Assembly: GCF_037975245.1 (NCBI RefSeq)
Contig: NC_092576.1
Location: forward strand, 34,822,611 to 34,886,610
Reading direction: 5' to 3'
DNA: 64,000 nucleotides
Origin: Apostichopus japonicus
Lineage: Eukaryota; Echinodermata; Holothuroidea; Aspidochirotida; Stichopodidae
Shown here: positions 24,310 to 53,578 of the stretch, one piece after another
How the letters are laid out: the number at the start of each line of letters is the position of its first letter
How positions within the stretch are numbered: position 1 is the first letter of the stretch
Position numbers and translations under genes: made by a program
Notes under the pieces: generated by a model
Databases searched by the model: none
The model's input: only the letters and a program-made list of their open reading frames with translations
Told to the model about the DNA's origin: nothing

Positions 24310-26045
24310 ATATCTATTCTGGAGCAAACATTGTGTGAATCTATTCCGATATTCATTCAACTGTCTTGTGGACAACCTACACAACACTATAATCCAATTG
24401 ATCAGGAAGGATTAGATTCAGAAGGGTAATCAGTTGCCCCTAAGTATTGTTAGAAAGTAAAACTGTAAAACACAAAACTGTAAAAATACAGAACTGGTTA
24501 TTGATGTTCTGATTTCAGTTTTCATTTACTGCCTAACTCAAAAGTCTTTTGCCTCACTGATACAAATCTATTCGATGATTCCACAGTGTTTAAGAATATG
24601 TTTGAGATTGAATTGAATTGAATTTGAATTATGTCCACAATCGGAAATTCGGCTTTCCACAGGTCGTAAACGAAAAAGACTAAAAGGAAATAAGAAAAGC
24701 AATAGTATAAGTATCAATAGACTACGATATACATACAGTAATACAAACATATATACAGCAAGTCCTAAAATAAGAAACTTATCTTCTCACTTTTGAATTA
24801 AATATATGGATAGAATTAGGCACACATGATAATCTATAGCGTGGTGGGCGTAAACGCAATCCAGAGCGGTTGTAAATCTAGTGTTCAAACAAAGGGTGTG
24901 TTGGGTCCTGCCTGATTTTTTATTTATTGAAGACCCTCACATGATACAAGCAGATACAAGCACGATTCCTGATGTCCTCGGAAATACTTTTAAATAACTA
25001 TGGTATTATATAACTAAAACTTGAGATGCAATACCGATTACTATTACGATAGCTATATAGGCGTAAACTAAACTGTTTACAGTGATCCAATGTTAGTAAA
25101 TTAGTAATTTACCTGTGTGGATAACCACAATGCAAGCATACAGCTGGCTAATCATTATTAGCTGAATGAGCTTCAGACAGCTACTTTCAGAAACCAAAAG
25201 TAACTTTCATATTTGGAAGAAAAAAAATCATTGCCACATGGTCTTGTCCTACGAATTATGCTATTTAGATCGAAACAGATTCAGATAGAGTGTTAAATAT
25301 TTAGTCGTCATTTGCGACATGCGGACGAGTTATGTGTGTCACCAGTGATGGAAAGGTGTAAGAAAAGACCTTTCGCGGACAAAGGGAACCAGTACTGTAG
25401 ATGTTTTTTGGGGGAAGCCTCGGACGTCGTTAACTTTCTGGTAGATAACTCTCTCCAGACCTACAGTTATAATTGAAAAGTTAAAATCAAAGACTAATGC
25501 TAATCACTGGAACTTTGCATGAGCCTTTCTACCAATGACTTAAGAGAGATATAAGTGAATCTAGTAATCACGAAATAACTTTGAAAACTTTTTTCTTTCT
25601 TCTACTGACTCGAGTAAGTGGATTGTTTTATGTAAGTATTAATGTCTGGAAAGTGTCATTTCCGGTATCTGCAAAGAACATAATAAACATTTAACTTGTT
25701 TGTATTATTTTACCGTGAGATTGTCATAGTTGTCCAAGGAAAATAATGTGAAAAGGCAGCCCCTCACCCTCCCCCCGGTTCACACAAACACCTGTTTTTG
25801 TGTTATACTTCCATATTGGTATGTGCATGCATGCATTTCTCAATTAAATGTTAATGTTGAAAAGTATGTAGCAGTTTATGCAGGACAAAATATCCCACCT
25901 TATGAAGTAATAGTACACAAAGTTCGATGCATGTATACATTCAGTCACAGTCATCAAATGAGTGATATGTTACCACGAGTAATGTCTTCACTGTGTCGTT
26001 TTTCCTACAATCCTTTGTCCGAACATGGTAAGTGCATGTCATTTG
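24310..26045. other. Intergenic, no supported gene
   Basis: Paralogy with the full LRR copy stops near 24300. Short ORFs here lack splice context and domain motifs. Confidence 0.5.
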
Positions 26046-26049
26046 GCCT

Positions 26050-26858
26050 TAAAATCACAGTAAAAGACATTGAAGACTCGCCCCAAACCGCGCGGCCATC
26101 TGAAAAAGTTATCTTACTGTTGCTTGCAAGTGACGTTTTGTTCGTGTCGCTACAAAATGCAGCCAGTAATGAAACGTGATAACGTGTAATCTTTAGCTGG
26201 ATCTGAGATGTTCATCGATGTCTCGTTTGTACATTGTGCTGTGGGTATATTGACCGCAGCTGTATGTACTGACTTAATTTTACACTAGTGTCTAATTACC
26301 GACGGTAGCAAGCTATGTGCTTATTTTGTGGGATCGATGGTGGTGTCTACCACTTCTGTTACACCTCATTCGAAACTAGGTCAGATTACCGGCATTAGAC
26401 GTTTCTTTTTGCGCGATTCTTCACACCCTTTAAGTAAATTTGAATAGCCTATAGATAGAGTTACCGTCCAGAACATATTGGCTAGACTGAGAAGGCTTTG
26501 GCCTATCTCAAAACTCAGATTACTGGCTATGGCCATACTGCTTATGCCATAAGTTGCCAAATGTAAATCGTTGGGAAAATGTTGCAAATGGGGGCTGTGT
26601 TGCATATTTGTACATAATTGTAGATATATTAAAAGACTAAAATATGATAAAGCTGAAGTAATGACTTAGGCTTACTTAAAGGGTGTGAAGACTCGCGCAA
26701 AAAGAAACGTCTAATGCCGGTAATTTGACCTAGTTTCGAATAAGGTGAAGCAAAAGTGTTAAACATCACCATCGATCCCAGAAAATACACACAATTTGCT
26801 ACCGTCGGTAATTAGACACTAGTGTACAGTCAGTACATACAGCTGCGGTCAATACTAG
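26050..26858. mobile_element. Foldback pair of the TTAA element
   Basis: One copy of the 4549-4911 element runs to 26429. A second, inverted and truncated, runs from 26680 to about 26858. They face each other across 250 bp, each next to TTAA, and the inverted similarity extends a few bases past it (TTTAAGTAAA / CTTACTTAAA). It may be one composite foldback element or two insertions. Confidence 0.5.
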
Positions 26859-26894
26859 GCGCGTATCCAGGGGGCGTTAGGGGCGCCCCCCCCC

Positions 26895-27060
26895 CGGGTA
26901 AGAAAAAGAGGAGAGAAAAAAAAGAGAAAGAAAAAAGGGAAAAAGAGGGGGTAAAGGAAGGAGAGGAAGGAAGGGAAAAGAAAAAGAACAAAGAGCAAAA
27001 TGAGAAAAGGAGGGAACAGAAGAAAAACGCCAAGACACCGGGAAGAGAAAGAGGAACAGT
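26895..27060. repeat. Purine-rich tract
   Basis: About 165 bp are almost all A and G on the plus strand. A similar weaker tract lies at 27655-27815. Lys/Glu/Arg-rich or Phe/Ser-rich ORFs here are compositional. Confidence 0.7.
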
Positions 27061-27492
27061 GACATAATAACAGCGCTGATCCCTATTACATATACACAGG
27101 GTAGCCAGTGACGGATCGAGGATTATGGAAGGGGCGTGCGCCTCAGCCTACCCCTTACACCAACAACTCCATTTTTGACGTTTCCATTGTCATAATCCTT
27201 GGTAGGATTTCGGCAAAGTATATTCTTGTCTTCTCGAAAGCTGTGAAGGATGTAAACATTGACTGTCTTTATCGCAAACAGGTCATGGAACATAATTATC
27301 CTAGTCTCGTTGCATAATTCATTGCATGCTTGTAACAATAGGTCTATAACAAAGAGATTTGTATTTCAAAAGTTACACATATAAATATAGGAAGCAGGCA
27401 CTGTTTTATGTCAGTAAGCTTAAGCATATAAGAAGTTAAATGCTGTACGTTTGGCTAAGCCCCGACTATCTTCCCTTAAAGAAAATGATTTA

Positions 27493-27551
27493 GTGTGTAA
27501 ACGTAAGTTGGCCGAACGTTTCGATCCTTGCAGGATCTTACTAACAGGCTA
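27493..27551 (-). ncRNA. Hammerhead-like repeat remnant
   Basis: The minus strand reads GATCCTGCAAGGATCGAAACG followed by GGCCAACTTAC. This is the same family as 50182-50328 (stem GATCC/GGATC then GAAAC). The CUGANGA part is degraded, so it is a sequence relic. Confidence 0.35.
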
Positions 27552-27559
27552 AATGACAA

Positions 27560-28845
27560 GTAACAGTAACAAAAGGGACAAAAACACGCACAGAATACAG
27601 ACATGTTAATGGGCATGGTGAATACACAGAGATTGATGTAAGGGGATTAGTAGACAAGGGATGGAGAGAAGAAAAAAGGAAACCAACAGGGGAAGAGGGG
27701 AGGTAGGAGATAAACAGTGGAGGGACAACAAGAGGATTAAGGAAAGGGGGTAGGGAATCAACTGGAGAAGGACAAAGACAGAAAGGTGTGGAGAAAAAAA
27801 GGGTAGAAGAGAGCTATGAGAAATGATTTACTCAAATTTCAAGTCGGTAGCATTAGGAAATCATAGGAATCCAGCTTTTGCTATGATATCGTGTATACCA
27901 TTTGTTTTCTGAAGTTTCTGAAGTCCTAATCTCACCTGCCGATTATTCATTTTTTCATTACTGGCAATGACATGCAAGTTCAAAGACTTTAGCAAGTCTA
28001 TTATTATATCATCAAGCCACATATTTATTCAATCGTTTCACATGTTTCTTGGGGGGGGGGCTTGGTTATACTTTCAAACGTCATTTTCTCTTAAATGACC
28101 TATTTTTCTTTATGTCAGTATTAGGTTTTCTGACTTTCACAAAGTAACTACCGATTGAGCAGTTAATAAGCTCTGGTCTCTTTTCAAAAAATCTCCCCTC
28201 TGAAAGGTTTGTCCATTTTGTATGTGGGACACGGAATTTTATTCCTGTGGCTTTTATTAGGAATGTTTAAACGGTATCAACATTTCTAATTTTGACTCAA
28301 TTAAGCCATTTAATGTCGTTCGGAGGAAGTATGTGTAGAAGACAATATTATACATGCATTTATAAGAAGGTTAACACAAAGATGAGTAGAATCATTGAAA
28401 ATAAATTGTTTCTTGACTGGTTAAATTAATGGGTATCAAGTGTACTATATTGATCTACTTAATAATGAATAGTTAAGCAAGACGACTTTGCATTAATTAT
28501 AATTACATTATGAGAGTGTAAAAGAAGTGACGATTAAATTAGCAAAGCTTACACCTATCAATTAGATTAACTCACAGCAAGTACAGTAAAAAGCATGATC
28601 AAAAAGACAGATTTGAATCGTAAGCAAACGCTCTGCAGGTCAATAAAAGTGAAATTCGACAATGTTTGAATATTGTTTATACAAATATTTCTATGTTAAC
28701 AGCATTATCCCAATGATACAACGAATAATTAACGTGGATACAATTTAGTTAATGTTTAAGTATTCGAAATGAGATTTGATGTTGCCTAAGCAGAAGACTA
28801 ACCATTTCGGTAAAAATAGGGGATTCTTCCTTAATATATAAATAT
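27560..28845. other. Intergenic, no supported gene
   Basis: Apart from the purine-rich tract at 27655-27815 and a G-run near 28052-28060, I see no gene or RNA here. Confidence 0.5.
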
Positions 28846-28846
28846 G

Positions 28847-29275
28847 GTGCGGTGATGTATTAAATGAAACACACGCTCTCATGTTTCAGATCCAACAGTG
28901 ACCAGTGATGTAATTAGTAAAGCACACGTCCTCATATCTCAGATCCAACAGGCTCCAGCGATGTATTAAATGAAATATACGCTCCCATGTTGCATACTCA
29001 ACAGGTACCAGTGTTATACTTAATGAAACACACGCTCTCATGTGTCAGATCCAACAGGCTCCAGTGATGTATTAAATGAAACACACGCACTCGTGTTTCA
29101 GATCCAACAGGGTACATTGATATATTATATGAAACACAAGCTCTCATGTTTTAGATCCAACAGGCTCCAGTGATGTATTAAATGAAACACACACTCTCGT
29201 GTTTCAGATCCAACAGGGTACATTTATATATTATATGAAACACAAGCTTTACTGTTGAAGATCCAACAGGGTCCA
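28847..29275. repeat. 53-bp minisatellite, about 8 units
   Basis: GATCCAACAG recurs at 28889, 28942, 28995 (diverged), 29048, 29101, 29154, 29207 and 29260, a constant 53-bp spacing. The units contain GTATTAAATGAAACACACGC. Alternate units (GGTACATT versus GGCTCCAG starts) suggest a 106-bp higher-order repeat in the last half. Confidence 0.9.
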
Positions 29276-30232
29276 TTGGCGAAGAAATACAGTAAAGGAA
29301 AGGGTCTACGTCACATGAGAATTTGATTCTTACCAGGAAATAATTAAATTTATCCGGATGTCGTCATGTATATTTTATAGCGAAAACGACCATTTAACGG
29401 ATGTATAACTTCCGTGAAGAGGTTATAAAACATGAAAAAGAGTTCTCCTTTCGATAAGATTTGGGATAACAGTTTCTGAATTACACGACTTAATAAGCGG
29501 TGATCTGTCACCAGGAATGATATAAAAAGATCCGAGTGAAATTGTCTTCATCGCCTTGGTTAACTGCAGATTTTCATTTTTAGACGTCTTCTTACCATAT
29601 TTCACATATACCTTTGTAATTTTTTTTTCCATCTAGATATATAGTGTTATATAGAGTGAATTTCATACAGGTAATGGGTAAACATTATATTACAGGAAAT
29701 GGTTTGGCTCCATAGGCTATATACAGGCTAGTGTTATAATGTAGAGACTGGTCTTAACGTGTAAGTTCTATCATGTGTGCTAAATGAAACAACTATAATT
29801 ATACACAGTCTTACAAAGTAAATTGTATGTACAGATGTTTTCCGTAAAGCCAGCCCAATAAAGATATATACAGTTATTTTCAAAGTTCTATTTCTAACGT
29901 ATGTTCTCTACAACTGACTATATAGAAAGTGTTTGAGTACATCATATTTTACTAAATAGTTAACTATTTATTTGAAAAATGGGCGTGTGTACGTATAGAA
30001 TTGTTGCAAAGAGTAACCATTTTCTAACAGTGCACTTGAAGGTACATGACATGAAATGCAAAGACAGCCATTCAAAAGGTCTCTACATCTCATGGAGAGT
30101 GACCATTTCTCTCCCATGGTGATATGTTGGTTTGAATATTTCTAAAAACTGTGGTCAATGCTAATATATACATCTTATTTATAATACAGATATGCATGAG
30201 CCTTATTAGTAATCAGTTTAGAAACGTCGTTG

Positions 30233-46721
<16,489 letters not shown>

Positions 46722-46993
46722 TTTGGAAGTTCTATAAAAATGATAATACACAAAAGACTAAGAATCTCACACATGACGTGTCATATAAGCCAGATAAATA
46801 ACAAGTGACTCATAATTGACAATAAGTACTGTTTTTTAAAAAAAAATGGAACTTTCGGGTAATTTTTGTGTATTGGCTATCAACATGGGTAGACTGCGTA
46901 CTGTTTGTCACAACTCACCGATTTTGTGGTAAGATTCTCCTGTAGTTACTCATAACACGTTGATAGTTGTCTGATGATCGCTCTGTTGTAGAA

Positions 46994-47022
46994 TATATAC
47001 ATATACATACACACACATACAC

Positions 47023-47053
<31 letters not shown>

Positions 47054-47220
47054 TATATTAACATATATATATATGTATATATACATATATATACAGTTTA
47101 TAAATATATATAACTATATATATATCACTATATATATCATTATTGATCACTATATATATATATATGTGTCACTATATATAACTATATAAAAAAAAAACTG
47201 TATATGTAACTATATATATA
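46994..47220. repeat. TA-rich microsatellite
   Basis: Interrupted TA, CA and TATCAC motifs in the first intron of the full gene, where the truncated copy carries Penelope fragments. Confidence 0.85.
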
Positions 47221-47440
47221 CTGTGTGTGGTCCAGAGATATATTTTACGCCCAAAGGTTCGAAACCGGTAAGGAAGGTCGCAATTCCACTGTCGGCATTT
47301 GTCACCTGTATTGAACAATACTACAGTTCTGTTTTTAGTGACGTAATTTGCCTTACTCTGGAGATCAAACTTGATGCTATCACACTCGAAATCAATTGTC
47401 ACTCATAACTAAGGCAGGACCATGAATATGATACTTTGAA
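47220..47440 (+). repeat. Short dispersed repeat, copy 3
   Basis: It carries GGTTCGAAACCGGTAAGGAA and the body shared with 21670-21830 and 21899-22100. Confidence 0.5.
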
Positions 47441-47489
47441 CAGAATTTATTAAATGTTAATGACTTGACTTGTTAATAAATGACAAGTG

Positions 47490-47612
47490 AATATGAATAT
47501 GTATATATAACTGAAATTGTAATGAGTTGAAAATTCAAAACAGTAAACAAACTTCCAGTCTCCACCGGGATTTGAACCCAGGCCTCCCGCTGCATGTACG
47601 GACACCCCCAAC
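47490..47612 (-). mobile_element. tRNA-derived SINE, relative of 21495-21669
   Basis: The minus strand has the B box GGTTCAAATCCCGG followed by the same body. The A-box half has been replaced by divergent sequence. Confidence 0.5.
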
Positions 47613-48365
47613 TTTTATGTTCGGACAAGCCCAACAAGGCATTGTGTCTCTTTTTTACAAAAAACAAAATTAACAACGAATTTTGACGGCTACAGAAAGT
47701 GATGTCAAAGCAAGCCGGAATACAGATATGTTGCCAATGTAACCTGATATTGGCAATGAGCCCAAATCTCTAACTTCTTTGAATCAGCAATGTGTGTAAG
47801 CAGCAGATGGGAAGTCTAAAACAAAATTGAAACATAAAGCACATGATGTAAACCTGCATTTATTTCATACGGTTATAACATCTTAGCGTGACAAGCAATG
47901 AACGAAAATGAAAACAGACTAAATTGTGGATAAAAAATAAAAAAGTTGAACAACTAAGCATTAATCAAGTGAAAGAGGAAGTATGATGTCTGTTTCAAAT
48001 CTTCTTTTACAGCAACTTCCTTGAACATTTAACGATTAATAAGCTGTCAGTACGTTATACATTGAATATTGACACGAGTCAACATGGTTGAAGAAAAAAA
48101 CGGCGTGATCTTTAATTAATTAAGTAATGGCACTTGAGTTCTAAACTAAATATGGTCTAAATTATCAGCAGATATCGACTGATTGACTTTCAAAGACGAT
48201 TTTTGAAGTATGTAGTTGAGATCCTCCTGCAATCCGGAATTTGCGAACAAGCCTCATTGGCTTATCAGAGCCGCAAGCTGACCGAAGGCAGTCTCTTAGA
48301 TTCATATTTTACGTCTATGATTACAAATTGACAATTGTCAACAACTCTGTAACTGGACGGCATAC

Positions 48366-48440
48366 ATTAATGTTGGAGTGACTAAAACTGGGGACCTTAT
48401 GATTGGAAGGCACCGGCGTTATCCATTGAGCTAACCTCCT
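48366..48440 (-). repeat. tRNA-like remnant, paralogue of 22800
   Basis: It carries TTAGCTCAATGGATAACGCC on the minus strand and a degraded B box. It lies at the same intron position as the copy at 22800. Confidence 0.4.
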
Positions 48441-49166
48441 TGTCTTTGCAGAGTTGTAGTAAAACTATTACAGTTGTAAAGTTGTTAAAAAAAACTGTTA
48501 TTTAATATTCATATGATGTCACGTGCATACAAAACAAAACAATAACGGAGAACTATGTCCCAGCATTATTCCAACTAAAGTGTGAATGTCCAATGAAAAG
48601 AACATATTCAATTGCTGATCTATTGTTGTTCAAACTGTACTGTTACTTTTGTTAAAAGTCAAATTTTTATAGTGAAAATATGATAAATAACCGACACTCA
48701 TCACCAATATTCTCTTGGCAAGATTGCTCAATTTAAAATCAGAGTAGAAAACTTACCTAACAATTTGTTTTACTTCAGTCTACTAAACATGATAAAAGAA
48801 AACGCAAAATACATTTGTTCATGCACAAACAATGAAATAAGTAACAATCGCAGTTTACTTTTATAACTGAAATGACCGTGACGAGACATGGTTGTTTATT
48901 GAGCAAGCGCTTGATGAGAGGGATTGTTGACAATTTAATTAACTATAGCCTTTGAAATGCTGACTATTCATAGTATCATAATTTATAACGTTTATTGAAC
49001 AAGAGAGATAATAAGGAACCACTCACCTGGTGAATTTATGAGTGAGAACCATAAGTCATACAATAAATGCTCTCGCAGTTCCAACACATGCACTGATGAA
49101 TGGTATATTAACATATGCTTAGCGAAAGTAAAACACTTATTATGTGAACATCCAATTTAAACTTAC

Positions 49167-49262
49167 CTTTGAAGGAAGCACTTAAGATGGACACTTGTTA
49201 CTTGAAGGCGGATATCGATGTAGTGATACAGATAGTGTAGCTTGTTGCCTCAACTCGTTAGG
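49167..49262 (-). other. 5' UTR exon of the LRR receptor
   Basis: The GTAAGTTT donor and the sequence ending CTTCCTTCAAAG are conserved with 23708. The upper limit is a guess. A second donor-like site (CACCAG/GTGAGT, exon side from 49027) is also conserved in both copies and may mark an alternative UTR exon. Confidence 0.5.
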
Positions 49263-50181
49263 AAATTCAACATTTTTTTGACAAAGATACATACACTGAT
49301 GTCTCCCCCTTGATTATTTTCACTTTTCTTCCCCTTTTCCTTTCTCGACTGGCATATATCGACGCGATGACAGCTACTGCACACTGTATTCTCCGAAAGT
49401 GAAAGATATTATGTCGACAACAAAAGAAACAATGAAAATGTACTTTCATTCGAAACACGATATAGGTCAGGCAAAAAAAAGAACGAAATGTTATGACGCT
49501 AAGAGTGCTTTCTCCACAGTGAATATACGTTTGAATAACAAGCTACGGGTATGGATGGAAGAACCCCTCCCCCCAACACACACACACTTGATCCCGACCC
49601 TCCACTCTTGGGAATCACCGCTCCAACAAGTGAAAGATGTGCTGAAATAAAAGCCGAAGCCGTTAAGTCTGTATAGTCCCGACAGTGTGTTATACGAAAG
49701 ACGTGTTACTAAACTTCACCGTGACCTATTATGAACCCCACGGACACGACTAATCCAAAGCTCACAACACAGCAAGCAGGCCCAGTTGGGGCCCAATTGG
49801 GTTTCACTAAGTTTAATTGGTCCCTAGCTGGGCCAGGGCTAGCGCACTCATTGCCCATTTGGACACAATACAGTTTGGCTCCTCTGGTTAACATACTTCA
49901 AAAAATTAATGAGATGTTCAACACATGCTTTTTTTTTGCTTTGGAAAGCTTAGTTCGTCCCTAGGCCACCAATCCTTGACAACAGTTAATTCATTAATGT
50001 AGTGGTCCATTTGGGACAGACTCGGTTTTTGAGCAGGTTAGCCCTCATGTATGGCCCGCTTTGGGTCCACAAAAAGAGGAAGTTAAAAAAAAACGGGTAG
50101 AAGTGAAAGGTTGGATTTAATCAGTATTAGTATTTAAGGACACATTTAATGAGATATTTTGATTCAAGCTATTTATAAATA

Positions 50182-50328
50182 TGTGTAAAAGTAAGTTGGC
50201 CTGACGTTTTGATCCTAGCATTCCTTCATTCCTCCGAAGATGATCCTGCTAGGATCGAACGTCAGGCTTGATTCCTCTGAAGACGATCCAGCTAGGATCG
50301 AAACGTCAGGCCAACTTACTTTTACACA
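50182..50328. ncRNA. Hairpin with two direct hammerhead-like motifs and an inverted third
   Basis: The 39-bp arms (50182-50220 and about 50290-50328) are nearly perfect inverted repeats starting TGTGTAAAAGTAAGTTGGCC. The right half holds two direct copies: a degraded CCGAAGATGATCC...GGATCGAACG and an intact CTGAAGACGATCC...GGATCGAAACG. The intact copy has the CUGANGA, GATCC/GGATC stem, GAAAC layout of a type seen in Penelope-like and retrozyme repeats. Confidence 0.55.
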
Positions 50329-50483
50329 TTCTATTACACAGGCTTTCTAGTAGATAAGCAGTTTGCTAACAGTCTTTATTTTAAACTTTATTTATAAATA
50401 TGACAAAACTATGCACCTGATTGCTAAAACAGATTACATTATTTTAGACTTTTGTCAACAGATCATAGTATCGCTTGTATCAT

Positions 50484-50557
50484 ATATATGTATTATTATA
50501 TAAATACATATATATAAATAAATAAATAAATATATATATATATATTTATATATATTT

Positions 50558-50591
<34 letters not shown>
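50484..50591. repeat. (TA)n/(AAAT)n microsatellite
   Basis: Mixed TATA and AAATAAAT repeats. Confidence 0.9.
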
Positions 50592-50594
<3 letters not shown>

Positions 50595-50954
50595 ATACGA
50601 TTCTTACTTAAGTAGCTATAGATCTAACACCACATAATAGAGTAGTTGAACGACGCAACCATCCGTAGATTCATATGATATGTATTACTTATTTTATACC
50701 ATGGAGGTTACTCTGGGTGAAATATTATATATATAGCAGACGACTGACAAGCCACGTAAATAAAATAATTAAATAACACACTTTTGAAAAAAAATCATAA
50801 AGAAATCTAGTGACGCAATGGCTTGCCTCTACTAGTGATAGAAGGGCCTGTCAGGGAAGAGGTTGGCGGTTAAATTCACATGGGAATTATAAGATAACTG
50901 CTGTATGTATACAATGCTACTTTCAACAACACAAATACGAGTATTTGTTAGCAC

Positions 50955-52051
50955 TGTTACGAGGGCCAATTGTAGCCTAACGCTAGTTACTGCTAGTGAG
51001 GAACCTAATGTTATTATATAGAAAGTATTTCAAATGGCCTACGTGACCATCAATATTTGAGAAATTAGGTCGGGTTAACGTCAGGATGTTATTTATGTAA
51101 TGAGCAATACACGATTGTTGTGGTATATTCCTTATGATGACGCGCTGGTCTCGGGTTAACGTCGGTTTACGTGAAGTCCCGTTGCGCCGCTGTGCACACA
51201 TCTTCGTGGATTCTCTGGAATGTTCGCGAGATATGCAAAGGACTTCCAAGAATAGATAAACTGGGTCAAGTGTATCGAGAAAGATCTAGATGATTCTTGA
51301 CATGGCGAATCGTATAAAATCCCTCCCAGATCGGAGAGTTTCTCAGTTTCTGAACGAATACAAGCGACGACACATATGATACCATTCCACTATATTTCGT
51401 CAGTGCTCAACTGCCAGTAATTTCTGAGGGATTGAGATATCGATACCAAGATTGATTCTGCACTTCCATTCAGAAGTTTGAAGAGGACTTTGCTGTGAAA
51501 AACAGTTTTCCAGTCTTTATTACGGAGAAGGTGAAGAATTTCTGTCTCCGTTGAGGAAGTTCGTTACGCCAGGAGTTGGTGGCTATAAAGCTGATTTTGG
51601 ACTGACTCTGGTAATATTTAGTCGGCGAAAAGTTCGACTTGTGCTTCACTCGATTTGTGGCTGGAAGTCCGTCTTCTATTTTGGAGCATCGCCGGAAAGA
51701 AGGTGACTGCTGTTTCTGGGATCGCGAGAAACTTCGTCGAGGACCAGTAAATTTCGCGGTACAACGGACCGAGAATCATCGTCATCAAGGTCGTGGCCGC
51801 TGAAGGATATCGCCGTTGGAAGAGACCAGCGTGTTTTAAAGTGTATCCTATCTTGTTAAGTTTGTGAGTAATTTATTGTATATTTGTAATTACCACTTGT
51901 TGTTGGTTCAGACTCCATTGTCCAATATAGTATACGTTCTCATTCAAATTCTCTAGACTCGTCAATTTGTCTGTGTTCCTTACGGAAACGAACCCAGGCT
52001 TGTGTCTCGTTAAAAATTAATTATCGAGACCTCTCGCATTCCAACGTAACA
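50955..52051. mobile_element. Solo LTR (Ty3/Gypsy or BEL type), 1097 bp
   Basis: The element begins TGTTACG and ends CGTAACA, a perfect 7-bp inverted terminus with TG...CA ends. It is flanked by the direct repeat GCAC at 50951-50954 and 52052-52055. No gag-pol sequence is present and no second LTR is in the window, so it is a solo LTR left by recombination. Its composition is more GC-balanced than its surroundings. Superfamily is inferred from the terminal sequence. Confidence 0.75.
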
Positions 52052-52055
52052 GCAC

Positions 52056-53325
52056 AATCTTGTAATAACAGTGGAAATGATATTTAACCAGAGACATGAT
52101 GATGTTAACCTCCTTAAAAAATATAAGGGGAATACATAATGCACCGTAAAGGATATATATCGTAGAGTTTGTTGTAAATTACCCGTCTGTTATTGAACTG
52201 ACCAGAAATGAACCTATAATTTAACTAGTTGTAGAAATACATTCAAGAAATTGCGGACGTTATTGTTTAGGTCTTCAATGTTTTCCTGAGCGATTTAAAT
52301 ATTTCTTATTCATATTAGAGTTAAAATGTCTCTTAATTCTCCTTAAATTGTCATAATCATATGTCATCCGACACGTCAAAACTTGATGTAAATGTATATC
52401 TTGGTTAAATTGATGTTGGTGTTGCCTATAGGAAGTAACACTAAAAAAGACACCTGTGTAAACACATACAATGCAGAGCACAGCAGGAATGTACTGAACA
52501 TGTGTAAGAAGCAGACACATGATGAACTAATTAATTGAATAATTAAATTTATTTAATTACACCGGTTCATGACACGTGCAATAGGAGAGAAATACAATTT
52601 GGGACTGGGTTTGCTTCCACAGCCTGCTTTATAATATCTTAAGTTTAAATGAACTTAACAATCTTGGCTTACGTTGTCAGTGATGAGCTTTCTGGGAACA
52701 CCAATTCTAACAACACGAATCAAAGTTTAAGCTGATGTGGATGGAGATATGCTTTTCAATATGTGATCTTTGACAGGAATTGAATACCAAGGTAAACGTT
52801 TTATTCTTATCTTTGGACTGGTAATTGCAAACAAATATATACGGATTGAATGACTAATTTAAATGAGTGAATGTTCTTTCCATATGTACACATTATTTCG
52901 GTTACATGTCTCCTACAACACTAACGCACTTTCCTAGTCTACCAAGACACCGCTGCTGACAATTTAGCACTGCGCTCTCGGTGACCTCTCCTACAGGTCA
53001 CCGCACACTATATTATCGTGTGTATATTTACTGCGTTTTCATATACACCTTCACCTTCACTGACGTTTTCTTGTGCGAATCCTACTGCTTGTGACTGACG
53101 AACAAAGTTTGCAACCAGATTCTTCAAGTCACTGCTAAGTATCCTCTTGATTTTGACAGTTTTCTGTCTCGTATTTTTCATAAGGATTACGCCCACTTTG
53201 TGTATTACGGTTTTACACGTGTACCGATTGTGCGAAGCACCATGCTAGATTTACGTGTTGTACCGTAGCTATGCAGATATTGCATTTCGTGTAATACTTG
53301 TATTATTGTTTGTGTTTAGTTCTTC
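52056..53325. other. Intergenic, no supported gene
   Basis: Short ORFs lack splice support or family signatures. Confidence 0.5.
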
Positions 53326-53578
53326 CCTCCCATGATTTGCGGGGGTTATGCTCTACTAGGGGACTTCGTGTCGCCCCTTCCAAGGCTCTCCTCCGGAAAG
53401 ATAAGCTTTAACCCGTCGGGGTATGTCCGGCTCTTACTTTCTTCATCTCACCGGCAGAAAATAGGCAATAGCCCGTCTCACGGGAACCTTTCCTTCCGTG
53501 TTTACTTGGTTTATACGAGTGGCGTTCTTGTTCGTTTCTTTCCGACTTCTGCATTTTTCCATTCTTTTACATGAAGCG

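Noticed and set aside
28847-29275. CRISPR-like array
   Set aside because: The regular 53-bp units are whole-unit tandem repeats without unique spacers, in a eukaryotic genome.
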